The translations under genes were made by a program, and so were the position numbers. Below, in pieces: positions 54,651 to 62,643 of a stretch of DNA of 64,000 bases. This DNA is from Chersky-840 sp963811775 (GTDB taxonomy: Bacteria > Actinomycetota > Acidimicrobiia > Acidimicrobiales > UBA8190), in NCBI GenBank assembly GCA_963811775.1, contig CAWESO010000006.1, positions 62,001 through 126,000 of the forward strand. The letters are read 5' to 3'. The notes beneath the pieces were generated by a model. That model saw only the letters and a list, made by a program, of their open reading frames with translations, was not told where the DNA came from and made no database searches. How positions within the stretch are numbered: position 1 is the first letter of the stretch; the number at the start of each line of letters is the position of its first letter.

Positions 54651-55574
54651 GTGTCAACACTCTTGAGCGTGGTCATGCCGACGCACGACCGGGCCCGCGA
54701 AGTCGGGCGGGCCGCCGCCTCGGTCCTGTCCCAGGACGTCGAGAACCTCGAGCTCGTCATCGTCGACGACAGTTCCTCCGACGACACCCCGGCCGTCCTC
54801 GACCGCCTGACGGCCCAGGACAGCCGCGTCCGTGTCGTGCACACCGACGAGACCGTGGGACCGTGTGTGGCCCGCAATCGCGGCCTGGCGGTGGCGAGCG
54901 GCGAGCTCGTGGCGTTCTGCGACGACGACGACGCCTGGTTCCCCGGCGTCGGGGGCGTGATCATGGGCTTCCTCGACCAACACCCCGACGTGGTGGCGGC
55001 CTCGTCGTGGCACGTCGTCCTCCACCCCGGCAGCGGCGGAGCAGCGGTGTTCCGCGGCCCGCTCGAGTACGGGCGCGACCAGTTGTTGTGGCAGAACTTC
55101 GTGGCGCTGCCCTTCGCCGTGTTGCGCCGGGGCGCCCTGCGCTTCGACGTCAGCTTCGACCCCGACCTGCCCACGGGCGAGGACTGGGACCTGTGGCTGC
55201 GCTGCGCGGAGGACGGGGCGGTGCGCACCGTGCCGCACGTGGGGTATCTCTACACCCAGCACGGTGGGAGCCGGGTGACGCGCACCGCCGACGGTCAGGT
55301 GATCGGCAGGCGCAACTTCCTGGCCAAGCACGGGGCGGAGATGTCAGGCGCGTGCCGCCTCTTCCACGAGACGGTGCTCGCCGGCTACGAGCACGGGCGC
55401 GGCGCCATGGTGCGCGGCCTCGTCCCCGCGCCGGGGCGTTCCGTGCGCGACAGCGTCACCGTCGGTGCGCTGCTCGCATCGAGCTTCGCCGCCGTCCGAG
55501 CCGGGCGCCGCCGCCGGGACCCGGGGCTCCAGTCGCGCGTCATGGCGTCGATGTTGGCGCGTCGCTCGACGTAG
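54651..55574 (+). CDS. Glycosyltransferase family 2
   Basis: This 307-aa GT-A protein has LLSVVMPTHDRAREVGRAAA, LELVIVDDSSSDDTPAVL and GPCVARNRGLAVASGELVAF. These are followed by CDDDDAWFPGVG, where the DD cluster binds the metal and UDP-sugar. DLPTGEDWDLWLRCAEDG holds the catalytic ED. The C-terminal 80 residues are basic and may touch the membrane or acceptor. GTG 54651 is the start. The gene stands 87 nt after the fusion gene and 57 nt before the GNAT gene, in a rightward run. Confidence 0.87.
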   Translation: MSTLLSVVMPTHDRAREVGRAAASVLSQDVENLELVIVDDSSSDDTPAVLDRLTAQDSRVRVVHTDETVGPCVARNRGLAVASGELVAFCDDDDAWFPGVGGVIMGFLDQHPDVVAASSWHVVLHPGSGGAAVFRGPLEYGRDQLLWQNFVALPFAVLRRGALRFDVSFDPDLPTGEDWDLWLRCAEDGAVRTVPHVGYLYTQHGGSRVTRTADGQVIGRRNFLAKHGAEMSGACRLFHETVLAGYEHGRGAMVRGLVPAPGRSVRDSVTVGALLASSFAAVRAGRRRRDPGLQSRVMASMLARRST

Positions 55575-55631
55575 ACTTCGGGCTGGTACGGGGCGATGCC
55601 TGGCTCCGCGGATCGTGGGAGAGGGGCGACG

Positions 55632-56308
55632 ATGCGTGGCAGCGGAGACGCCCCGGCCAGCGGGTCCGACGCCGTGCCGTTCTCGGTGCGGGCCGGGGAC
55701 GCTGCCGACGCGTCCGCCGTGGCCGTGCTGCACGCCCAGCTGATCGCCGAGGGCTTCTTGTCGAGCCTCGGCCCGCGCTTTCTGACGCGCCTGTACCGCC
55801 GCATCACGCGATCGGAGGGCTCGTTCCTGTTGGTGGCCGAGGCCGAGGGCTCCCCCATCGGGTTCATCGCGGGGTCGGTGGCGGTGCGTCGGCTGTACCG
55901 GGCCTTCCTGCGGCGCGACGGCCTGGCCGCGTCGCTCGGCGCGCCGCTTCGTCTCGTGACGGCGGTGCCGCGCGTCCTCGAGACCCTGCGCCACGGACGG
56001 GGTGGTCCCACCGCCGAGGGTGGCGAGCTGTTGGCGGTGGCCGTCGACCCCCGGTGGAGAGCCCGGCACGTGGGCCGAGCACTGGTCGAGGCGTTCCTCG
56101 CCGAGCTCGACCGTCGCGCCGTCACCTCGGCGCACGTGGTGGTGGGGGCCGACAACGCGCCCGCCATCGCCTTGTACCGCCGGGCCGGCTTCAGCCCGGC
56201 GCAGACCTTCGAGATGCACCGGGGCACCGAATCGGTCCTCATGCGCTGCGCCGTGGGGCGCGCCCCCACCCCCGGCGGGGCCGAGCCGCGCCCCGGCGCG
56301 ACCGGTGA
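55632..56308 (+). CDS. GNAT-family N-acetyltransferase, stop lost in current frame
   Basis: The protein starts at ATG 55632, with GAGAGGGG about 5 nt upstream. FSVRAGDAADASAVAVLHAQ and LIAEGFLSSLGPRFLTRLYR open the fold. LLAVAVDPRWRARHVGRALV is the acetyl-CoA loop (R-x-x-x-x-G-x-A), and ADNAPAIALYRRAGFSPAQT is the conserved end of the domain. The readable frame has no stop and runs far into the next gene. One missing base in the C/G runs around 56262-56285 would bring TGA 56306 into frame and give about 225 aa. That stop would overlap GTG 56305, like other coupled genes here. It probably acetylates an amino sugar or sugar-nucleotide in step with the DegT aminotransferase. Confidence 0.68.
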
Positions 56309-57270
56309 CGCGCCTGATCGGGATCGCCGTCGCCGCGGTGGCCGCCGGTGTGGTGCTCACGCCGGTGGCGATGATGGTGGCGACACGCACGGGGGTCGTC
56401 GACCGGCCCGGGCCCCTCAAACCCCAGGCGTCGCCCGTCCCGTACCTGGGCGGGGTGGCCGTCTTCGCCGCCGCGCTCGTGGGGGCGGCGCTCGGCCATC
56501 CGGCGGTGATCGGGCCCCTGGCCGGCGCGGTGGTCCTCGGTGTCCTCGACGACCGCTTCGACGTGCCCGCCGTGGCCCGACTGGCCGGGCAGGTGGCGGT
56601 GGGAGCGGGGATCGCCGCGGTCGTGCCCACGCGACTGGGTGCGGCGGGGGGAGGCGTGCTCGTGGTGCTCGTGACCGTCGTGCTCATGAACGGCGTGAAC
56701 TTCCTCGACGGGCTCGATGCGTTGGCCGCCGGGGTCGTCGCCGTGGCCTGCGTGGCCTTCGCCGTCGTGCTCCACGGCGGTGGTCGGGATCTCGCCGTGG
56801 CCCTGGCCGGCGCCCTGGCCGGATTCCTCGTCTACAACCGCCCGCCGGCTCGCGTCTACCTCGGCGACGCCGGTTCGTATCTCCTCGGCGCCGCGCTGTG
56901 CGTCCTGCTGGCGTCGGCCTGGACCTCGGGGACGCGGCCTGCGCTCGGCGTGGCCAGCCTCGTGATCGTCGCCGTCCCCGTGGGCGAGGTGGCCTTCGCC
57001 ATCGTGCGGCGGGCCCGGGCCCGGCGGTCCATCACGAGCGGTGACCGGCGCCACCCCTACGATCTCGTCGTGGCGCGTGGCTGGGCGCGGGGCGCGGCCG
57101 CCCTGGCGTACGTCGGAGGCGAGGCCGTGCTGGCCGGGGCGGCGGTGGGCGCGTCGCGCGCCACGGGCCTGGCCGCGCCGTTGTCCGCCGTGGCCGCCTC
57201 CGCCGTCGTGGTCGTGGGCGTGGCCGGGGTGTGCGGGGCGCTGTCGCCGGGCCCCGAGGAACCGGCATGA
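56305..57270 (+). CDS. WecA/MraY-type polyprenyl-phosphate sugar-phosphate transferase
   Basis: This 321-aa membrane protein has about ten helices and belongs to the family that transfers a sugar-1-phosphate from a UDP-sugar to undecaprenyl or decaprenyl phosphate, starting a glycan. The cytosolic loops show VVLGVLDDRFDVPAVARL (DD metal site), VLMNGVNFLDGLDALAAG and NRPPARVYLGDAGSYLLGA. The HPYDLVVARG region near the end corresponds to the His-containing loop. GTG 56305 is the start. The ATG of the aminotransferase overlaps its stop. Its place between an acetyltransferase and an aminotransferase suggests that an acylated amino sugar may be the first residue. Confidence 0.87.
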   Translation: MTRLIGIAVAAVAAGVVLTPVAMMVATRTGVVDRPGPLKPQASPVPYLGGVAVFAAALVGAALGHPAVIGPLAGAVVLGVLDDRFDVPAVARLAGQVAVGAGIAAVVPTRLGAAGGGVLVVLVTVVLMNGVNFLDGLDALAAGVVAVACVAFAVVLHGGGRDLAVALAGALAGFLVYNRPPARVYLGDAGSYLLGAALCVLLASAWTSGTRPALGVASLVIVAVPVGEVAFAIVRRARARRSITSGDRRHPYDLVVARGWARGAAALAYVGGEAVLAGAAVGASRATGLAAPLSAVAASAVVVVGVAGVCGALSPGPEEPA

Positions 57271-58397
57271 GCCGCGTCTACCTGTCACCTCCAGACGTCG
57301 GTGACGAGGAGCGGCGCATGATCCTCGAGGCGCTCGACTCGGGATGGATCGCGCCGCTCGGTCCGCACGTGGACCTGTTCGAGGAGGAGATGGCGCGCCG
57401 CGTCGGCGTCCCTCACGCCGTGGCGCTGTCGAGTGGCACGGCCGCTCTGCATCTGGCGCTGCTCCTGGTCGGTGTGCGCGCCGGGGACGACGTCCTCGTG
57501 CCCACGTTCACCTTCGTGGCCACGGCCAACGCGGCCACCTACATCGGCGCCCGTCCCGTCCTCGTCGACTGCGACGCGCACACGTGGCAGATCGACCCCG
57601 ACCTGGTCGCCCAGGAGCTCGAGGACCGGGCCCGGCGCGGGGCGCTGCCCCGGGCGGTGGTGGCCGTCGACCTCTACGGGCAGACGGCGGACTACGGGCG
57701 GCTCGTGCCCCTGTGCGAGCAGTACGGGGTGGCGCTGGTGGAGGACGCGGCCGAAGCCCTGGGCGCCACGCACCGGGGGGCGGCGGCCGGTTCCTTCGGC
57801 GACGCCGGCGTGTTCTCGTTCAACGGGAACAAGATCATCACCACGAGCGGTGGGGGGATGCTCGTGTCGCGCCACGAGGAGCTCGTGGACCGGGCCCGGC
57901 ACCTCGCCACCCAGGCCCGTGAGCCCGAGGCCCATTACGAGCACATCGACCTCGGGTTCAACTACCGCCTGAGCAACCTGCTCGCCGCCCTGGGCGTGGC
58001 ACAGCTCCGGGGCCTCGACCGCCACATGGCGCGTCGCCACGAGATCAACGCCGCCTATCGCGCCGCCCTGGGCGCGGTCCCGGGCATCACGTTCATGCCT
58101 CGGGCCGGCTACGGGGAGCCCAACGACTGGTTGACCTGCATCCTGGTCGAGCGCGACGCCTTCGGCGCCTCCCCCGAGGACATCCGGGTGGCGCTCGAGT
58201 CCGAGGACATCGAGGCCCGCCCCACCTGGAAGCCCTTGCACCTCCAGCCGCTGTTCGCCGGCACCCCCGTGGTGGGGGGCGCGGTGGCGGCCGGGGTGTT
58301 CGAGCGGGGCCTGTGCCTGCCGAGCGGCTCCACGCTGTCGGGCGCGGACCTGGGGCGCGTCGTCGGGGTCATCGAGCAGCTCGCGCCCCGCGCCTAG
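57267..58397 (+). CDS. DegT/DnrJ/EryC1-family PLP-dependent aminotransferase
   Basis: This 376-aa sugar aminotransferase has RVYLSPPDVGDEERRMILEA (family start), AVALSSGTAALHLALLL (cofactor phosphate) and LVEDAAEALGAT (Asp to the pyridine N). SFNGNKIITTSGGGMLVS carries the PLP Lys near residue 189. NYRLSNLLAALGVAQLRGLD and the C-terminal GLCLPSGSTLS are also typical, close to PglE/perosamine-synthase-like enzymes. It would aminate a 4-keto (or 3-keto) nucleotide sugar. The matching 4,6-dehydratase is not in this window. ATG 57267 overlaps the previous stop. Confidence 0.9.
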   Translation: MSRVYLSPPDVGDEERRMILEALDSGWIAPLGPHVDLFEEEMARRVGVPHAVALSSGTAALHLALLLVGVRAGDDVLVPTFTFVATANAATYIGARPVLVDCDAHTWQIDPDLVAQELEDRARRGALPRAVVAVDLYGQTADYGRLVPLCEQYGVALVEDAAEALGATHRGAAAGSFGDAGVFSFNGNKIITTSGGGMLVSRHEELVDRARHLATQAREPEAHYEHIDLGFNYRLSNLLAALGVAQLRGLDRHMARRHEINAAYRAALGAVPGITFMPRAGYGEPNDWLTCILVERDAFGASPEDIRVALESEDIEARPTWKPLHLQPLFAGTPVVGGAVAAGVFERGLCLPSGSTLSGADLGRVVGVIEQLAPRA

Positions 58398-58400
58398 GCT
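58395..58400 (+). promoter_or_regulatory. Putative -10 box TAGGCT, leaderless start
   Basis: TAGGCT begins with the aminotransferase stop codon TAG and ends 6 nt before GTG 58407. It would start a message exactly at the next gene. Confidence 0.42.
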
Positions 58401-58406
58401 CCCGGG

Positions 58407-60761
58407 GTGCGCGAGCGGGGGGTAGCCCGCCACGGCGTGGCGACGGGCGCCGCGCTCGAGGCCGGGAGCGAGATGCGAGCCGACTCCGGTCGGGCGTGGG
58501 TGGGCGACGTCGTCGGCGTGCTGTGGACGGTCGGGGCGGCGGTGCTCGTCCTGGTGCCGCTGCTGCGGCCGGGGGTGTCCCTCGGCCCCTTCGACCTGTT
58601 GTCGCGCTTCGGGCTGACCCGCCAGCCCGGGGTGGCCGTCCACAACGCCGTCCAGGCCGACCAGATCCAGCAGTTCGTGCCGTGGACGAACCTGGCGTGG
58701 CAGCAGGTCCACGGCGGCCACCTGCCGTTGTGGGACCCCGACAACGTGCTCGGGACCCCGTTGGCGTTCAACTGGCAATCGGGCGTGTTCAGCATCCCCG
58801 CCCTGGTGGGATACCTGTTCCCGGTTCACTTCGCGTACACGGCCATGGTGCTCACGAAGCTCGTCATCGCCGGGACCGGCGCCTACGTGCTGTGCCGCGT
58901 GCTCCGGCTCGGCCCCCTGGCGGCCGCCTTCGGGGGGACGGCGTTCGAGCTGTCGGGCCCCATGATCGTCCACGCCGGGTGGCCCCACACCTCGGTGACG
59001 TGTTGGGCCGGGTGGATGTTCGCGGCCATCGTCGGGCTCCTGCGCGGGGGGCGGCGGATGCCCAACATGGTGATGCTCGCCCTGGCCGTCGGTTTCGCCG
59101 TGTACGGGGGCCACCCCGAGAGCCTGATCGCCATGGGTCTGGCCGCGGTCGTGTTCGTGGTGGCCTTCCTCGTGGTGCGCGGCCGCCGCGAGGGAGGAGC
59201 GGTCCTCGGGCCCGTGCGTGACCTCGTGGTCGGCGCGCTGTGCGGCTTCGGCCTCGGTGCGCCGCTTCTCTTCCCCGGCGTCCAGCTCGCACTGTCCTCG
59301 GTGCGGCGCAACGGCACCGGGACCCCGGCCTTCCCGCTGTCGCACCTGCCCAACCTGGTGCTCGTGGGCCTCCAGGGCAACGACTTCACCACGGCGGCCT
59401 ACGTCGGGGTCATCGTCCTCGCCCTCGCCGTCGTCGGGGCCCGGGTGTCGTGGAAACGACCCGAGGTGCCCGCCCTCGTGGCGGTCACGGTCGTGAGCGC
59501 TCTGCTCACCTTCTTCTCCCCCGCCAACTCGCTCCTGCACCTCGTGCCGGGGGGCCGCACGGTGACGTGGAGCCGGTCGGTCATGCTCATGGCGCTGGCG
59601 CTGGCCATCCTGGGGGCGTACGGGGTCGAGGCGTTGGTGCGCAGCGCCCGCGACACCGTGGCGCTGCGGTGGGCGGCGGGATCCTTCGGCGTGCTCGCCG
59701 TGGCGGTGCTCGGCCTGGCCGCGGCCTCGGCACTCGGCTCGGCCCCGGCGGTGGCCCGCCACCGCTCGAGCCTCGTGTGGCCCGCCGTCCAGGCCGTGGC
59801 CGGACTGGCGCTGGCCGGGTGGTGGTTGTGGTCGCGTCGCGCCGGCGGCCACTCTCCGGGTCACGGTCGGCGCGGGACGCGCTGGGGCTGTGCGGTGCTC
59901 CTCGCCCTCGAGACCGGCTTCCTCCTCGCCGCGGGCATCCCCTTCTGGCCGGTGAGCTCCACCTACTTCCCCACCACCCCGACCATCACGGCGCTCGAGA
60001 ACACGGTGGGGCCGTCACTGGTCGGCTACGGCTCGTGCCGCACGCTGCGGTACCTGACGCCGTCGAAGAACGAGGTGGGGATCAGGCCGAACGCCAACAT
60101 CGGCTACGGCCTGCACGAGATGGTCGTCTACGACCCCATCATCCCCTCCGCCTACTTCCGGGCGTGGCTGGCCGCCGGCGGCCAGGAATCGCCCCCCTCG
60201 CTCATCCAACTGGGCATGTTCTGCGCGCAGATCTCCACCGCGGCGCAGGCCCGGGAGTTCGGCGTGCGCTTCGTCCTCGAGCCACCAGGGCGGGTCAAGC
60301 TCGAAGGCCAGTACATCGCGCTCGGCGTGTTCGACAGGGAGAGGCTCGTCTTCATCCCCGGCGCGGGCCCCGCCATCGCCGATCCGGTCCCCCCCGGCGG
60401 GGCGGCGCTGCCCATCGACGCCACCGGAACGCTCCTTCCCGTGACCTACCCGAGCCCGTCGTCGTGGCGCGTGGTGGTGGACGGCACCGCGCCCAGCATC
60501 GTGCGGTTTCACCTGACCGACGTGCCGGGATGGCACGCGTCGATCGACGGTCACGCGTTGTCGCTGCAGTCGTGGGCGCAGGGGTCGATGCTCCAGGCGC
60601 GCGTCCCCGCCGGCCGGCACGTGATCGTGCTCGACTACTGGCCCACCGCCTTCAGCGCCGGGCTGGCCGTGGCCGGGGCCGTCGTCGTCGGCGGCGTGCT
60701 GGCCCTGAGCACGGGCGTGGTCCTCCGCCGACGATCGCGGCGCGGCGCGCCGGCCCCGTGA
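58407..60761 (+). CDS. YfhO-family membrane protein (copy 2 of 2)
   Basis: This 784-aa polytopic protein has LGPFDLLSRFGLTRQPGVAV, QIQQFVPWTNLAWQQVHGG and LPLWDPDNVLGTPLAFNWQ. The outer C-terminal region has LTDVPGWHASIDGHALSLQ and VPAGRHVIVLDYWPTAFSAG, followed by the final helix. These segments match the gene at 40656-43142 almost block for block, so they are paralogues. The presumed role is sugar transfer from a polyprenyl carrier to an envelope polymer, by analogy with Gram-positive YfhO. GTG 58407 is supported by the TAGGCT box. Its stop overlaps the following GT2 start (GTGA). Confidence 0.85.
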   Translation: MRERGVARHGVATGAALEAGSEMRADSGRAWVGDVVGVLWTVGAAVLVLVPLLRPGVSLGPFDLLSRFGLTRQPGVAVHNAVQADQIQQFVPWTNLAWQQVHGGHLPLWDPDNVLGTPLAFNWQSGVFSIPALVGYLFPVHFAYTAMVLTKLVIAGTGAYVLCRVLRLGPLAAAFGGTAFELSGPMIVHAGWPHTSVTCWAGWMFAAIVGLLRGGRRMPNMVMLALAVGFAVYGGHPESLIAMGLAAVVFVVAFLVVRGRREGGAVLGPVRDLVVGALCGFGLGAPLLFPGVQLALSSVRRNGTGTPAFPLSHLPNLVLVGLQGNDFTTAAYVGVIVLALAVVGARVSWKRPEVPALVAVTVVSALLTFFSPANSLLHLVPGGRTVTWSRSVMLMALALAILGAYGVEALVRSARDTVALRWAAGSFGVLAVAVLGLAAASALGSAPAVARHRSSLVWPAVQAVAGLALAGWWLWSRRAGGHSPGHGRRGTRWGCAVLLALETGFLLAAGIPFWPVSSTYFPTTPTITALENTVGPSLVGYGSCRTLRYLTPSKNEVGIRPNANIGYGLHEMVVYDPIIPSAYFRAWLAAGGQESPPSLIQLGMFCAQISTAAQAREFGVRFVLEPPGRVKLEGQYIALGVFDRERLVFIPGAGPAIADPVPPGGAALPIDATGTLLPVTYPSPSSWRVVVDGTAPSIVRFHLTDVPGWHASIDGHALSLQSWAQGSMLQARVPAGRHVIVLDYWPTAFSAGLAVAGAVVVGGVLALSTGVVLRRRSRRGAPAP

Positions 60762-61633
60762 GCGCGGGCGGGGCGGGCATCGATGTCGTCGTCGTCGCCT
60801 ACGGACCCGCGGAGTCCCTCGCCGACGCGCTGTCGGCGCTGCAGGGCGAGTACGCCGTCCTCGTCGTCGACAATTCGTCCTCCGAGGCGACCGCGGCCGT
60901 GGTGGGCCGGGCCGGGGCCCGGTACGTCGACGCCGGGGCCAACCTCGGGTTCGCCGCCGCGGTCAACGTGGCGTTGTCGCACCTCACCGACCCGGGGCGC
61001 GACGTGCTGTTGCTGAACCCCGACGCCCGCATCGACAGCGACGCCGTGGCGCGCCTGCACGACGAGCTGCTCGCCCACCCCGACGTCGCCTGCGTGGCGC
61101 CGGTCCAGCACGCGCCGGGCTCGGACCGGCCCAGCCGGGCCCGCTGGCCGTGGCACACGCCTGCGGGGGCGTGGGCCGAAGCCGTCGGCCTCAGTCGCCG
61201 ACGCCTGCAGTCGGCGAGGTACTTCCTGGGCGGTGCCGTCCTGCTCCTGCGCCGGGCCGCGCTCGACGAGGTGGGGGGCTTCGACGAGCGCTTCTTCTTG
61301 TACAGCGAGGACGAGGACTGGCAACGCCGCGCCGTGGCGCGCGGGTGGCGGGTGCGCCTGTGCCCCGAGGTCTCGGCCGAGCACGCCGCGGGCGGGACCG
61401 AGAGCGACGGCACGAGGCATCAGCTCCGGTTGCACAGCGCCATCGAGCGCTACGTCCGCAAGTGGTACGGACCTCTGGGCTGGACGTCGTACCGGGCCGG
61501 CACGCTCTTCGGCCTCGTCGTGCGCCTCGCCACCCAGCGCGGCCCGCGCCGTGCCGCCACGGCGCGCCTGGCCCACGTCTACCTGACCGGCCCCGACCGC
61601 GCCGCGCGCCGGGCCGGGGCGATTCCCCGCTGA
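60758..61633 (+). CDS. Glycosyltransferase family 2 (rhamnosyltransferase-like)
   Basis: This intact 291-aa GT-A protein has IDVVVVAYGPAESLADALSA, VLVVDNSSSEATAAVVGRAG, YVDAGANLGFAAAVNVALSH and LLLNPDARIDSDAVARLHDE. FLGGAVLLLRRAALDEVGGF and FFLYSEDEDWQRRAVARGW hold the catalytic ED. RYVRKWYGPLGWTSYRAG lies near the end. It is the intact paralogue of the frameshifted gene at 49771-50710, and the two could use related acceptors. GTG 60758 overlaps the YfhO stop. Confidence 0.88.
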   Translation: MSAGGAGIDVVVVAYGPAESLADALSALQGEYAVLVVDNSSSEATAAVVGRAGARYVDAGANLGFAAAVNVALSHLTDPGRDVLLLNPDARIDSDAVARLHDELLAHPDVACVAPVQHAPGSDRPSRARWPWHTPAGAWAEAVGLSRRRLQSARYFLGGAVLLLRRAALDEVGGFDERFFLYSEDEDWQRRAVARGWRVRLCPEVSAEHAAGGTESDGTRHQLRLHSAIERYVRKWYGPLGWTSYRAGTLFGLVVRLATQRGPRRAATARLAHVYLTGPDRAARRAGAIPR

Positions 61634-61642
61634 ACCTGGTCC

Positions 61643-62527
61643 TCAGTCGGCCCCGGGGGCGAAGTTGGGCCACAGGCCGAGGTCGAGCCCGGGGACGAGC
61701 CCGACCAGCTCGGCCACGTCGGGGGCGTAGAGGGCGACGAGGCGTCGGCGGGCGTCGGGCTCGAGAGCCACCTTCGGCCCGCGCGTCGGGCTCGAGGCCC
61801 GGCGCATCGACGGGGGCCGGTACCTGTCGTCGAGCCCCAAGAAGCGATACGTGCGGGCCAGCTCCCCGGCGGGGTCGGCCACGCACCGCTCGTACTGGAG
61901 CACGAGGACGCGCCCCGCGTCGAAGGCACCGCCCCAGCGCCGCAGGGACGCGGCGTAGAAGCCGCGGCTCACCGACTCGGCCACCACCGTCCCGATGTGC
62001 GATCCCGGGACGAGGTTGTTGTGGGTGAGCCCCGACACGAAGCGCTCGACGGGGTCACGCACGATGACGAGCAGTCGCGCCTCGGGGGCGGCCTGCTCGA
62101 GCAGCGGTGGCACCCAGGACTGGTAGACGTAGTCGGGGGTCCACTCCCCCGTCGCCTTGCCGGCCGGCCGGGGGAACCAGCGGTGGTACGCCTGGATCTG
62201 CTCGGGGCCGAATCCGAGCGTGGCGTAGCGGCCGAAGTAGTGGCGCTCCTTGTGCACCGCGGCGTGGTGCGAGACGTCGGGGTGGGCGGCGATGAGCTCG
62301 AACCACCACGTGGTCCCGGCCTTCTGCACGCCGATGCCCACGAAGTCGGGCGGCCCCGGTTCCTCGCCCGGCCCCGGGGTCGGCGGCACGTGCCCGTAGC
62401 CGGCCTCCCACGGGGCGAAGGGGCCCACGCGGCGCCGGACGGCTTCGCGCACGGCGCGGGGCAGGACCTTGCGCAGTCCGTCGGGGGCCCGGTACAGCGC
62501 GTTCCCGAGCGCTGAGCGGAGGGCCAC
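61643..62527 (-). CDS. PAPS-dependent sulfotransferase (copy 3 of 3)
   Basis: This 294-aa protein starts at GTG 62527 (VALRSALGNALYRAPDGLRK). FVGIGVQKAGTTWWFELIAA is the 5'-phosphosulfate loop, near residues 63-82. HKERHYFGRYATLGFGPEQI and TGEWTPDYVYQSWVPPLLE follow, then VIVRDPVERFVSGLTHN, the 3'-phosphate site. These match bacterial heparan/N-deacetylase-type or Stf0-like carbohydrate sulfotransferases (Sulfotransfer_1). It diverges from the next gene. As the third sulfotransferase in 25 kb, it supports sulfation as a main theme of the locus. Confidence 0.86.
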   Translation of the reverse strand: MALRSALGNALYRAPDGLRKVLPRAVREAVRRRVGPFAPWEAGYGHVPPTPGPGEEPGPPDFVGIGVQKAGTTWWFELIAAHPDVSHHAAVHKERHYFGRYATLGFGPEQIQAYHRWFPRPAGKATGEWTPDYVYQSWVPPLLEQAAPEARLLVIVRDPVERFVSGLTHNNLVPGSHIGTVVAESVSRGFYAASLRRWGGAFDAGRVLVLQYERCVADPAGELARTYRFLGLDDRYRPPSMRRASSPTRGPKVALEPDARRRLVALYAPDVAELVGLVPGLDLGLWPNFAPGAD

Positions 62528-62578
62528 GTGGTCAGGCTGCCACAGTGAGATGTTTTCCGACAACCGTTCGGTCTTGCC

Positions 62579-62584
62579 TATGGT
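62579..62584 (+). promoter_or_regulatory. Putative -10 box TATGGT near a possible leaderless GTG
   Basis: TATGGT lies 6 nt before GTG 62591, a start that would be in frame with the next gene only if one base is missing between them. Confidence 0.33.
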
Positions 62585-62643
62585 TGTGGCGTGTCCCGGG
62601 CGCGCCGGCAGGATCCCGACGACGCCACGGCGACGCACGGCCC

